The notes under the pieces are model-generated. The model was not told where the DNA came from. It saw only the letters and a list, made by a program, of their open reading frames with translations, and searched no databases. From contig NZ_MUGW01000009.1 of NCBI RefSeq assembly GCF_002217285.1, positions 62,001-126,000 of the forward strand: DNA of 64,000 nucleotides, written 5' to 3'. Shown here in pieces: positions 8,419 through 16,676 of the stretch (position 1 is the first letter of the stretch; every line of letters begins with the position of its first letter). Source of the stretch: Flavobacterium hercynium (lineage in GTDB: Bacteria; Bacteroidota; Bacteroidia; Flavobacteriales; Flavobacteriaceae). Both the position numbers and the translations under genes were made by a program.

Positions 8419-9936
8419 ATGAAAGAGCATTACGACGTAGTTATTGTAGGCAGCGGCCTTGGCGGATTAGTCTCGGCAATTATCCTGGCTAAAGAAGGCT
8501 ACAGTGTTTGCGTACTTGAAAAAAACAATCAATACGGCGGAAATTTACAAACTTTTGTACGTGATAAAACCATTTTTGACACCGGAATCCACTACATTGG
8601 AGGATTGGCAGAAGGTCAGAATTTGTATAAATACTTTAAATATCTTGGCATCATGGATCATTTAAATCTAAAAAAATTAGATGAAAATGGCTTTGATATT
8701 ATTTCCTTTGAAGATGATCCTAACGAATATCCGCATGCTCAGGGATATGAGAATTTTGTACACCAATTAGAACAATTTTTTCCGGACGAAAAAGAAAATC
8801 TTCAGGAATATTGCGAAAAAATACGCTCGATTTGCACCTCGTTTCCGCTCTACAATTTAGAATGGGAAGGCAAATACGACAACTCAATTTTAGAGTTAAA
8901 TGCTAAAACAATAATCGACGAAAGCACATCAAACGAAAAGCTTCAGGCCGTTTTAGCGGGAACCAACTTTTTGTATGCGGGAATTGCAGATAAGTCACCT
9001 TTTTATGTTCACGCCCTTTCTGTAAACTCCTATATTCAAAGCTCCTGGAGATGCATAAATGGCGGAAGTCAGATTACGAAACAGCTTTTAAAACAGCTCA
9101 AAAAACACGGCGGCGAGTTTTACAAATACAAAGACGTTACTCGTTTTAATGTCGAAAATAACAAAGTAACTTCTGTAGAAACAAAAGACGGAACAACTGT
9201 TTTTGGTTCGCATTTTATTTCAAATATCGATCCCAAAACAACTTTGAAACTGGCTGGTGAAGAAAACTTCAGAAAATCATTTTTCAGCAGAATTCAAAGT
9301 CTGGAAGGTGTTATTTCAGCCTTTAGCGTGTACATTGTTTTTAAGCCCGAAACTTTCAAATACATCAATCACAATCATTACCATTTCAAAAAAAGCAGTG
9401 AAGTCTGGACCGCTCATGATTATGACGAAAATTCATGGCCAAAAGCTTTTATGGCTTCTATGAATGCTTCCAAAAAACAAGAAGAATGGGCAGAAGGAAT
9501 GACTTGCATTACCTACATGAAGTATGATGATGTCGCACCTTGGATGGATACGTTTAACACCACCGTTGAAGAAAATGATCGTGGCGAAAGTTACGAGGAG
9601 TTTAAAGAACGTAAAGTCGCTAAATTTTTAGAAGCAATTGAAGTTAAATTTCCGGGAATAAAAAACTGTATTCAGTCTATTCATAATTCGACACCTTTGT
9701 CGTATCGGGATTACATAGGCGGTCATAACGGAAATATGTACGGCTACGTCAAAGATTCCAGCAACCCAATGAAGACTTTGATTCCGTCAAAAACCAAACT
9801 CGACAATCTTTATCTTACCGGACAAAGCATCAACATGCATGGCGTTTTAGGTGTTACTATTGGCGCTGTTGTAACCTGTTCTGAAATTGTGGGTAAAGAA
9901 TATCTGGTAACTAAAATCAATAAAGCATCTGAGTAA
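8419..9936 (+). CDS. CrtI-like NAD(P)/FAD-dependent oxidoreductase of the pigment cluster
   Basis: A 505-residue protein. The N-terminus carries the dinucleotide-binding motif VVIVGSGLGGLVSAIILAKE followed by VLEKNNQYGGNLQTF, typical of phytoene-desaturase and carotenoid-isomerase-like flavoproteins. The C-terminus has the second FAD-contacting segment NLYLTGQSINMHGVLGVTIG. The length matches the CrtI/CrtISO family. Homologues occur in flexirubin clusters, where a role in desaturating or isomerising the polyene chain is proposed from context. The 253-bp gap upstream may start a separate transcript, and the next gene follows after only 11 bp. The substrate is not determinable from sequence. 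Confidence 0.82.
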   Translation: MKEHYDVVIVGSGLGGLVSAIILAKEGYSVCVLEKNNQYGGNLQTFVRDKTIFDTGIHYIGGLAEGQNLYKYFKYLGIMDHLNLKKLDENGFDIISFEDDPNEYPHAQGYENFVHQLEQFFPDEKENLQEYCEKIRSICTSFPLYNLEWEGKYDNSILELNAKTIIDESTSNEKLQAVLAGTNFLYAGIADKSPFYVHALSVNSYIQSSWRCINGGSQITKQLLKQLKKHGGEFYKYKDVTRFNVENNKVTSVETKDGTTVFGSHFISNIDPKTTLKLAGEENFRKSFFSRIQSLEGVISAFSVYIVFKPETFKYINHNHYHFKKSSEVWTAHDYDENSWPKAFMASMNASKKQEEWAEGMTCITYMKYDDVAPWMDTFNTTVEENDRGESYEEFKERKVAKFLEAIEVKFPGIKNCIQSIHNSTPLSYRDYIGGHNGNMYGYVKDSSNPMKTLIPSKTKLDNLYLTGQSINMHGVLGVTIGAVVTCSEIVGKEYLVTKINKASE

Positions 9937-9947
9937 AAAAAAGAGGT

Positions 9948-11609
9948 ATGAAGAATCGCATTACAACACTTTTCTTTATCGGTTTTATATTGATGCTGGT
10001 TTCTTGCGGAACCGCAAAATCAAAAAACCATTTACCCGACATTTCACAGTACAATGACGCCAAGCCTATTGTTACCAAACAATCCGACAGCAGTTTTAGC
10101 TCCGGCAAAAATACGCTGCTAAAAAACAAACAAGGTCTTTGGGAATTGTATGTCGAAGGCGATCCACTTGAGATTGGTCTTGCGACCGGCGCTTTGTCTG
10201 ATTCACTTTTAAAAAAACAACAGCAAATATTTTTCTCCAGAATCGAAGATATTGTTCCTTCTAAATTTCAACAACGATTACTTCGGAATTTTTTAAAATG
10301 GTACAATCGAAAATTGTATCTAAATGTTCCAAACGAATATCAGGCAGAGATTTATGGTATTTCGCAATATTCTTCTAATAATTTCGACAATTTAGCCCCT
10401 AAATATCAGCGAAATTTATACCTGCATGCAGCACACGATATTGGTCACGCCTTGCAGGATCTGGCTTTGGTAGGTTGTTCTTCCTTTGCCGCTTGGGGAG
10501 AAAAATCAGAGGATGGGAATTTAATCCTCGGACGTAATTTTGACTTTTATGTAAATGATGCTTTCGCAGAAAATAAAATGGTTGCTTTCATAGATCCAAA
10601 AGAAGGATATCCGTTTATGATGGTTACCTGGCCCGGTATGGTTGGTGCTGTTTCCGGAATGAACAAAGAAGGTTTAACGGTAACGATAAACGCATCAAAA
10701 TCAAAAATTCCACTTAGTGCCAAAACGCCTATTTCTATACTGACGCGTGAAATATTACAACACGCCAAAAATATTGACGAGGCTCTTGCAATCGCCAAAA
10801 AAAGAAAAGTCTTTGTTTCAGAATCCATAATGGTGGGAAGTGCGCAGGATAACAAAGCGGTTTTAATCGAGGTTTCTCCTGAAAAATGGGGTGTTTACGA
10901 TGTGCCTAATACAAATCAATTACTGTGCTCAAATCATTTTCAGAGTGATGCACTCAAAAATGACGAACGTAACCAACTACAAATAACCAACAGCCACTCT
11001 CAATACCGTTACGAAAGAATGCAGGAACTCTTTAGCGAAAATCCTAAAATCAATCCTAAAATTGCATCAGAGATTCTAAGAAACAAAGAAGGTTTGCAAA
11101 ACAAATGTTTGGGTTATGGCAACGAAAAAGCACTAAATCAATTAATGGCGCATCACGGCGTTATTTTTAAACCGAAACAAAAACTGGTTTGGGTTTCTTC
11201 TAATCCGTATCAATTGGGTGAATTCGTTTGCTACAATCTCGATTCTATTTTTAAGGAAAGAAAATCCGACCTTAAAACCTCGCTGGCGCAAAAAAATCTG
11301 AATATTCCTAAAGATCCGTTCTTAGAAACAACAACATTCAAAAACTATCAAAAATTTAAAATCGAAGACCGCAAAATAGATTTATATTTGAAAAATAAAA
11401 CGGCAATTCCATTTGAATTTATTCAGAATTACCAATCTCTAAACCCCGATCATTGGGTGGTTTATTACAAAGCCGGATTGTATTTTTATCAAAAAAAATA
11501 CTTTCAATTGGCACAAAACAATTTTGAAAAAGCATTAACAAAAGAAATTACAACTGTTCCTGACAAAGAAGCAATTGAAAAATATTTAAAAAAACTCAAA
11601 AGAAAATGA
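9948..11609 (+). CDS. C45-family autoproteolytic acyltransferase/hydrolase lipoprotein with TPR tail
   Basis: A 553-residue protein starting at ATG 9948 behind an AAGAGG purine stretch. Residues 1-20 form a type II signal peptide with lipobox LVSCG. The central domain has the acyl-CoA:6-aminopenicillanate acyltransferase (C45, Ntn-hydrolase) signature VGCSSFAAWGEK near residues 174-185, where the Cys would be both the autocleavage site and the nucleophile, followed by GRNFDFYVNDAF and TWPGMVGAVSGMNKEGL. The last 70 residues (WVVYYKAGLYFYQKKYFQLA and following) read as a TPR-like hairpin pair. Such genes sit in flexirubin clusters and are candidates for the acyl transfer that esterifies the polyene with a dialkylresorcinol. 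The last four bases overlap the next gene (ATGA). Confidence 0.8.
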   Translation: MKNRITTLFFIGFILMLVSCGTAKSKNHLPDISQYNDAKPIVTKQSDSSFSSGKNTLLKNKQGLWELYVEGDPLEIGLATGALSDSLLKKQQQIFFSRIEDIVPSKFQQRLLRNFLKWYNRKLYLNVPNEYQAEIYGISQYSSNNFDNLAPKYQRNLYLHAAHDIGHALQDLALVGCSSFAAWGEKSEDGNLILGRNFDFYVNDAFAENKMVAFIDPKEGYPFMMVTWPGMVGAVSGMNKEGLTVTINASKSKIPLSAKTPISILTREILQHAKNIDEALAIAKKRKVFVSESIMVGSAQDNKAVLIEVSPEKWGVYDVPNTNQLLCSNHFQSDALKNDERNQLQITNSHSQYRYERMQELFSENPKINPKIASEILRNKEGLQNKCLGYGNEKALNQLMAHHGVIFKPKQKLVWVSSNPYQLGEFVCYNLDSIFKERKSDLKTSLAQKNLNIPKDPFLETTTFKNYQKFKIEDRKIDLYLKNKTAIPFEFIQNYQSLNPDHWVVYYKAGLYFYQKKYFQLAQNNFEKALTKEITTVPDKEAIEKYLKKLKRK

Positions 11610-12901
11610 ACATGATTCCAGCAATAGAAAAGGATTCTTTAGAACAAATTAAAAATTTTCAAGAGCAAAAACTTACCGAACTTTTACAATACATCAGTCA
11701 GCATTCTCCTTTTTACAAAAGACTTTTTGCAGGACAAAATATTGATATTTCAAAAATTAAAACCCTTGAAGATTTACAACATTTACCGCTTACGACCAAG
11801 GAAGATTTACAACAATACAACGACGATTTTTTATGCGTTCCGCAACATCAGATCATCGACTACGCTTCTACTTCCGGTACTTTGGGTGATCCTGTTACTT
11901 TTGGCTTAACCGATGCCGACTTAGACCGATTAGCGTATAATGAAGCCATTTCGTTTGCCTGCGCCGGAATTGCAGAAGGCGATGTGGTACAATTAATGAC
12001 TACAATCGACAGAAAATTTATGGCAGGTCTGGCTTATTTCTTAGGGCTGCGAAAACTAAAAGTTGGCGTTATTCGCGTTGGTGCAGGAATACCGGAATTG
12101 CAATGGGATTCTATTCTAAAATACAAACCGTCGTATTTAATTACGGTTCCTTCTTTTTTACTAAAACTTATTGAGTACGCAGAAATGCACGGAATCGATT
12201 ATAACAATTCGAGTATCAAAGGCGCTATTTGCATTGGGGAATCACTCCGAAATGTTGATCTTTCGATGAATACTTTATCTGAAAAAATTACCGAAAAGTG
12301 GAACATTAAATTATTCTCTACTTACGCTTCGACCGAAATGAGTACTGCCTTTACCGAATGTGAACATGGCGTTGGAGGTCATCATCATCCGGAATTAATT
12401 ATTATCGAAGTGCTTGACGAAAATAATAATCCTGTAAAAAATGGCGAAGCCGGCGAATTGACTTTTACAACTCTAGGTATCGAAGCCATGCCATTATTGC
12501 GTTTTAAAACAGGCGATATTGTGCAATTACACACTGAACCTTGTGCTTGCGGAAGAAACTCCGTGCGCGTTGGTCCGGTTATTGGACGCAAAAAACAAAT
12601 GATAAAATACAAAGGCACAACACTTTATCCACCAGCAATGAATGATGTTTTGAGTGGTTTTGATAATATCGAAAATCACATTATCGAAATTTCTACCAAC
12701 GATTTAGGTACCGATGAAATCGTGATTAAAATTGCCGTAAAAAATCAAACCCCTGAATTTTTACAGGAAATCAAAGACCATTTCAGAGCCAAATTAAGAG
12801 TAACTCCAAGAATAGAATTTGCCTCAAAAGAAACTTTAAACCCTCTGGTTTTTAACCCAATGAACAGAAAACCAATTCGTTTTTTTGATTACAGGAGTTA
12901 G
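11606..12901 (+). CDS. PaaK-like (phenylacetate-CoA ligase family) adenylate-forming enzyme
   Basis: A 431-residue protein that overlaps the C45 gene by ATGA, so translation is coupled. It shows the adenylation motifs of the PaaK branch: YASTSGTLGDPVTF near residue 90 (phosphate loop), STYASTEMSTAFTECEHG near residue 240, LLRFKTGDIVQL and the hinge-like GPVIGRKKQMIKYKGTTLYP, with CACG next to it as in PaaK homologues. It should activate an aryl or acyl carboxylate with ATP and load it on CoA or an ACP. In this cluster, activation of a 4-hydroxycinnamate-type or acyl substrate for flexirubin assembly is plausible. It is the last gene before a repeat-rich gap. Confidence 0.8.
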   Translation: MNMIPAIEKDSLEQIKNFQEQKLTELLQYISQHSPFYKRLFAGQNIDISKIKTLEDLQHLPLTTKEDLQQYNDDFLCVPQHQIIDYASTSGTLGDPVTFGLTDADLDRLAYNEAISFACAGIAEGDVVQLMTTIDRKFMAGLAYFLGLRKLKVGVIRVGAGIPELQWDSILKYKPSYLITVPSFLLKLIEYAEMHGIDYNNSSIKGAICIGESLRNVDLSMNTLSEKITEKWNIKLFSTYASTEMSTAFTECEHGVGGHHHPELIIIEVLDENNNPVKNGEAGELTFTTLGIEAMPLLRFKTGDIVQLHTEPCACGRNSVRVGPVIGRKKQMIKYKGTTLYPPAMNDVLSGFDNIENHIIEISTNDLGTDEIVIKIAVKNQTPEFLQEIKDHFRAKLRVTPRIEFASKETLNPLVFNPMNRKPIRFFDYRS

Positions 12902-12937
12902 GAGCAAAGGGTTTGTGAGGGACAAAGCAACAAAGGG

Positions 12938-13030
12938 ACAAAGGTTCAAAGTTTTTTAGCAGATTGTAAAGAAACCTTTGAACCTTTGTAACTCTGAACC
13001 TTAGAACCTTTACAAAAAAACCTTTGAACC
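12938..13030. repeat. Inverted and direct CTTTGAACC-type repeats after the pigment cluster
   Basis: A perfect 14-bp inverted repeat, ACAAAGGTTCAAAG at 12938-12951 and CTTTGAACCTTTGT at 12976-12989, is separated by 24 bp. Related right-arm copies (CTGAACCTTAGAACCTT and CCTTTGAACCT) follow up to 13030. The array ends just before the dusB promoter. It may form an RNA stem that terminates or stabilises the pigment-cluster message, although no clean T-run follows. Similar small repeats are common in Flavobacterium intergenic DNA. Confidence 0.5.
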
Positions 13031-13034
13031 TCAA

Positions 13035-13068
13035 TTTGGTACAAATTGAACTAAATGTTGTAATTTTG
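13035..13068 (+). promoter_or_regulatory. dusB promoter (TTTG / TAATTTTG)
   Basis: TTTG at 13035-13038 and a perfect TAnnTTTG -7 box (TAATTTTG, 13061-13068) are separated by 22 bp, within the range known for Bacteroidota promoters. The transcript would begin near 13074, about 10 nt before the ATG at 13084. This rules out the in-frame TTG at 13024 as a start. Confidence 0.65.
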
Positions 13069-13083
13069 CAAAAAATATTGAAG

Positions 13084-14076
13084 ATGGTCAAGATTGGCAA
13101 CATAGAATTACCTGAATTTCCTTTATTACTCGCACCTATGGAAGATGTGAGCGATCCGCCGTTTCGCAGATTATGCAAAACACACGGAGCCGATTTAATG
13201 TATTCTGAATTTATTTCGTCTGAAGGATTAATTCGTGATGCTATCAAAAGCCGAATGAAACTTGATATTTTTGATTACGAACGTCCTGTTGGAATTCAGA
13301 TTTTTGGCGGAGATGAAGAAGCAATGGCACTTTCGTCTAAAATTGTTTCTGCTGTAAAACCTGATTTGGTTGACATTAATTACGGATGTCCGGTAAAAAA
13401 AGTAGTCTGCAAAGGTGCTGGTGCCGGTGTTCTTAAAGATGTTGATTTAATGGTTCGTTTAACCAAAGCGGTTATTCGTAGTACCGATTTGCCTGTAACA
13501 GTAAAAACACGTTTGGGCTGGGATGATAATTCTATCAATATCGATGAAGTGGCCGAAAGACTTCAGGACATTGGTGTTGCAGCGCTAACCATTCATGCCA
13601 GAACCCGCGCTCAAATGTACAAAGGTCATTCTGACTGGTCCCACATTGCGCGCGTAAAAAACAATCCCCGAATTACAATGCCTATTTTTGGAAATGGCGA
13701 TATCGACAATCCTGAAAAAGCATTAAAATATAAAAATGAATACGGTATCGACGGTATCATGATTGGTCGTGCTGCAATTGGTTATCCGTGGATTTTCAAT
13801 GAAATCAAGCATTATTTTAAAACAGGAGAACACTTACCTGCTCCAACGGTTATTGATCGTGTAGAGGCTGCCAGAAATCACTTAACGTGGTCTATGGAGT
13901 GGAAAGGCGAACGTCTGGGAATTGTAGAAATGCGTCGTCATTACACCAATTACTTCAAAGGGATTCACTCTTTCAAAGAATACAAACAAAAACTCGTAAC
14001 AACCGATGATCCCGAAGGTCTTTTTGCTATCATGCAGGAAATCGAGCGCGTTTACGAAGGGTACGAATTTGTATAA
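13084..14076 (+). CDS. dusB: tRNA-dihydrouridine synthase DusB
   Basis: A 330-residue flavoenzyme that reduces specific uridines in tRNA to dihydrouridine, using FMN and NADPH. Visible features are the N-terminal LAPMEDVSDPPFRRLCKTHG, the catalytic-Cys motif NYGCPVKKVVCKGAGAGVL, the phosphate-binding segments TVKTRLGWDD and ALTIHARTRAQMYKG, and IFGNGDIDNP then GIDGIMIGRAAIGYPWIF, all standard in the DusB family. I chose ATG 13084 because the promoter -7 box at 13061-13068 lies inside the longer frame and because family members start directly at MVKIGNIEL. It is a monocistronic housekeeping gene between the pigment cluster and the RHS island. Confidence 0.93.
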   Translation: MVKIGNIELPEFPLLLAPMEDVSDPPFRRLCKTHGADLMYSEFISSEGLIRDAIKSRMKLDIFDYERPVGIQIFGGDEEAMALSSKIVSAVKPDLVDINYGCPVKKVVCKGAGAGVLKDVDLMVRLTKAVIRSTDLPVTVKTRLGWDDNSINIDEVAERLQDIGVAALTIHARTRAQMYKGHSDWSHIARVKNNPRITMPIFGNGDIDNPEKALKYKNEYGIDGIMIGRAAIGYPWIFNEIKHYFKTGEHLPAPTVIDRVEAARNHLTWSMEWKGERLGIVEMRRHYTNYFKGIHSFKEYKQKLVTTDDPEGLFAIMQEIERVYEGYEFV

Positions 14077-14092
14077 AAATCAGTAGTTTTTT

Positions 14093-14181
14093 TAGGAGCT
14101 TTTTCCAGCCATACGCTTGTATCTTTTCCTTGCTAAAGAAGCAAGCAAAAGGATACCGCTGCTGTCTGGGCTAGGAAAATC
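14093..14181. repeat. Imperfect long hairpin, probable dispersed intergenic element
   Basis: About 90 bp downstream of dusB fold back on themselves. GCTTTTTCCAGCC (14098-14110) faces GGGCTAGGAAAA (14168-14179), and TATCTTTTCCTTGCT (near 14119-14134) faces AGCAAGCAAAAGGATA (14140-14155). The arms are close but not perfect and are more GC-rich than the surroundings. I see no ORF. It resembles repeated intergenic elements I associate with Flavobacterium genomes. It could serve as a terminator for dusB. The remaining bases up to 14321 hold nothing I can identify. Confidence 0.45.
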
Positions 14182-14321
14182 GTTTTTTGATTACACCAGA
14201 ACGGTTTGTTCTCAGGCAACGGGTTTTGTGTATTAATGCTTATCGTAAAGTGCTCTTAATAATGGTTGATTAGCACCAAGTCTGTCTTTTCGATATCTTT
14301 TAAATCAAAAATTTATACTAC

Positions 14322-14741
14322 TTATTTGAGAATTTTTTCAACATTTTCTTCTTTTGATAAATCCCAATACCACCATTTATATCTATCTCCTTTTTCTGTT
14401 TCGAATCTTTTCCGATAAGCTATTTTAAATAAATTCAAGAGCAATATCAAAGATTTCTTGAGTTCATTATCGGGAAGATCTATTAACCTTTTCAGATTAT
14501 GAGTTTTGACACCTTTTTTAATTATCACACATGGTGTAAATGTTCTTCTTAATTTACTGTTTTCAATCGCTGGTTCAATATCTTCATCTTGAACTCTGGA
14601 TTGTAAAATAAAGAAAAGCAAATTATTCAAATACTCTTTCTGATCATCTAAGTTAAGCGAATCAAATAATAGTATCAAATCCTCAATATCTACAACATTC
14701 TGTCCATATTTATTAAGTAGGATTACTTGTTCTATATTCAT
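14322..14741 (-). CDS. DUF5958-like protein, possible immunity or accessory gene
   Basis: A 139-residue soluble, helix-rich protein with no signal peptide. The phrases DIEDLILLFDSLN, EDIEPAIENSKLRRTFTPCV, LPDNELKKSLILLLNLFKIAY and KWWYWDLSKEENVE match my memory of the DUF5958 family, a Bacteroidota family of unknown function. It is the last gene of the RHS-linked series on this strand, 40 bp after the last lipoprotein gene. Low GC and location suggest it is part of the same accessory island. A cytoplasmic immunity role is conceivable but unsupported by any motif. Confidence 0.55.
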   Translation of the reverse strand: MNIEQVILLNKYGQNVVDIEDLILLFDSLNLDDQKEYLNNLLFFILQSRVQDEDIEPAIENSKLRRTFTPCVIIKKGVKTHNLKRLIDLPDNELKKSLILLLNLFKIAYRKRFETEKGDRYKWWYWDLSKEENVEKILK

Positions 14742-14780
14742 TTTTCTAAATATCTAAAATTAAAGAATCATAATATGATT

Positions 14781-15287
14781 TCATTTACCAAAAACATCTT
14801 CATATCTCTTTTTTAAAAAGACTCTATTATGATTAAATATTTTAATCACTACTGTATCATTGTTTATTTTACCTTGACAAATTACTCTATCAAAATAGTT
14901 TGTTTTTCCTCCTGACGATGGATAAAATGACTGTATCTTTAAGGTATTTCCATCTAAAATAAATTTGCCTCCATAATATACCGAGCTTTTCTTATAGGAA
15001 ATATTAAAATATTTTTTTGATCTGGATTCATATGTCCCATCATTATGAAAAATCATAATCCCTGGATTTTCTTTTTCTGATATTGAACTATTATATGGTA
15101 ATAGTTGTAAATATAAACAGGTGGTATCAATTATTTTAGAATTTTCTAATGACATTTTTTGATTAAATGAAAATAAACCCGGATTCAAAATTCGTTCCTT
15201 ATCTTCATCTTCCTTAATGTAATAATAGTTAAAACAGGATTCCATAGATAAGAAAATAATTAATACACATATAAGCCTTTTTACCAT
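14781..15287 (-). CDS. Island lipoprotein 5 (divergent member of the tandem array)
   Basis: A 168-residue protein with a type II signal peptide (MVKRLICVLIIFLSMESC, lipobox SMESC) and a beta-rich body. It keeps the short pattern IMIFHNDGTYES and ILDGNTLKIQSF found in similar positions in the neighbouring lipoproteins, but lacks the terminal KPDW. The ATG follows the shared upstream element TACATTTACAAA by a few bases. I recognise no enzyme motif. It is probably an outer-membrane or periplasmic lipoprotein that evolved in the same array. A link to RHS toxin immunity is only positional. Confidence 0.65.
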   Translation of the reverse strand: MVKRLICVLIIFLSMESCFNYYYIKEDEDKERILNPGLFSFNQKMSLENSKIIDTTCLYLQLLPYNSSISEKENPGIMIFHNDGTYESRSKKYFNISYKKSSVYYGGKFILDGNTLKIQSFYPSSGGKTNYFDRVICQGKINNDTVVIKIFNHNRVFLKKRYEDVFGK

Positions 15288-15357
15288 TTTGTAAATGTAT
15301 TAGAAATTCTATACTGAAAGCATTAATAAGAAAATGTGAATGAAAAAATATTTAAAA

Positions 15358-15930
15358 TTACCAATCTGGCTTATAAATTAAAAACTCTTTGGGAATCTTT
15401 CTTCTTACATACACATTTACATAAGAAGGATTTGTTAACTTCTTTTCAAAAAGAGTATCTCCTTTTACTTTTAAAATACTTGTTATAATTCCGTAATCTC
15501 TTTTAAAACTATAGCCAATGATCGTAAATAGATCTAATTTTATCACGTTCTCTTCACTGTAAATGATACCTCTTTGACCATTAAAATTAGGGGCTAAACT
15601 TGAAAATGTTATTTCATCAAAATCTTGAAACGAAAAATAATTAACACATCCATTTGAATAAAATCTATAATATCCTCGAACGGAACGATTTTGATATTCT
15701 TTTAAATTATTAATTTTTTCAAAGCTATTTTTTTTAGATTGATAACCAAACTCTTCTTTGTAAACAGTATTTGTATCAATTTGATTAAATAGTTCTGATT
15801 CAAAGAACATTTTATTTTTAAAAACTTTATTGTCAAGAGGAACATCTGTAATTTTGTTCTCTAAAGTTCTTGTTTTAGTACTACAAGAAATAAATATTAC
15901 CAAGAAAAACAAGCTTATGAATTTTACCAT
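15358..15930 (-). CDS. Island lipoprotein 4, KPDW family
   Basis: A 190-residue protein with a type II signal peptide (MVKFISLFFLVIFISCS). It has the family pattern GYYRFYSNGCVNYFSF, IIYSEENVIKLDLF, ILKVKGDTLFEKKL and a C-terminus IPKEFLIYKPDW that closely matches lipoproteins 1 and 3. The gene has its own upstream copy of AATACATTTACATC placed directly before ATG. Members differ strongly between these motifs, as expected for a diversifying tandem array. No function is recognised. Very low GC sets it apart from the pigment and housekeeping genes. Confidence 0.7.
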   Translation of the reverse strand: MVKFISLFFLVIFISCSTKTRTLENKITDVPLDNKVFKNKMFFESELFNQIDTNTVYKEEFGYQSKKNSFEKINNLKEYQNRSVRGYYRFYSNGCVNYFSFQDFDEITFSSLAPNFNGQRGIIYSEENVIKLDLFTIIGYSFKRDYGIITSILKVKGDTLFEKKLTNPSYVNVYVRRKIPKEFLIYKPDW

Positions 15931-16038
15931 GATGTAAATGTATTTGATGGTTTATATTGATAATAACTTTTTCAATGCCAAGATTGATTTTCGAAGACCC
16001 ATTCATTTTATAAAAGCTTATATTCAAAATATTTAATT

Positions 16039-16587
16039 TTACCAATCAGGCTTCCAATTTTCTAAAACGATTTTAGGAACATATTTTTTAATATAAATAT
16101 TTCCATATCCTCTCTTATCTTTTATTATAATCTTATCTCCTTTTATTTCTCCTTTTTTATTACTTAAATACAAGGAACAATCACCTATAGTAGATATACG
16201 AGTTTTAATAACGTTATCCTTAATATAATAGTAGCCCATTTTAGCTCTTTGAGGATCAAAAAAAGAACGTTCTAATTTTAAAGTGTCACTTTTAGGAATT
16301 ATAAAAAGACCTAACTTCCCATTAGGATAAAATTTCAAATAACTAGTCGATGGATATACATTATCATCATTTTTCTCAAAATAACTGTATTCATTTGTGA
16401 GATAGTTAATATGAAAGCTACTCGTTAATTTGTATAATGCCAATGTGTCTATTTTTTCATATAATATTGGTTTTTCCAATTTTTTAATATCTCTTCTTGG
16501 AAGACCATATTCAGAAACTTTTCCATTGTAACAGCACCCTATTAAAAGCATTGTTGTAATTGTGTATAAAATAATTTTCCTTACCAT
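16039..16587 (-). CDS. Island lipoprotein 3, KPDW family
   Basis: A 182-residue protein with signal peptide MVRKIILYTITTMLLIGCC (lipobox LIGC). The body has YLKFYPNGKLGLFIIP, KMGYYYIKDNVIKTRI, GEIKGDKIIIKDKRG and the terminal VPKIVLENWKPDW. The order of these elements is the same as in lipoproteins 1 and 4, so the three are paralogues. The upstream element AATACATTTACATC-ATG is nearly identical to that of lipoprotein 4 over at least 20 bp. The body is beta-rich with no cysteines beyond the lipobox region. Function is unknown. Confidence 0.7.
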   Translation of the reverse strand: MVRKIILYTITTMLLIGCCYNGKVSEYGLPRRDIKKLEKPILYEKIDTLALYKLTSSFHINYLTNEYSYFEKNDDNVYPSTSYLKFYPNGKLGLFIIPKSDTLKLERSFFDPQRAKMGYYYIKDNVIKTRISTIGDCSLYLSNKKGEIKGDKIIIKDKRGYGNIYIKKYVPKIVLENWKPDW

Positions 16588-16676
16588 GATGTAAATGTAT
16601 TTGAAGTTTTAAATTCAGTATATCTTTACAATTTTAAGATTGGTTTTGAATTCTGCATCACGAATCATATGGTGAA

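Noticed and set aside
13024..13083. N-terminal extension of dusB from TTG 13024
   Set aside because: The promoter -7 box at 13061-13068 lies inside it, and family members start at the MVKIGNIEL position (ATG 13084).
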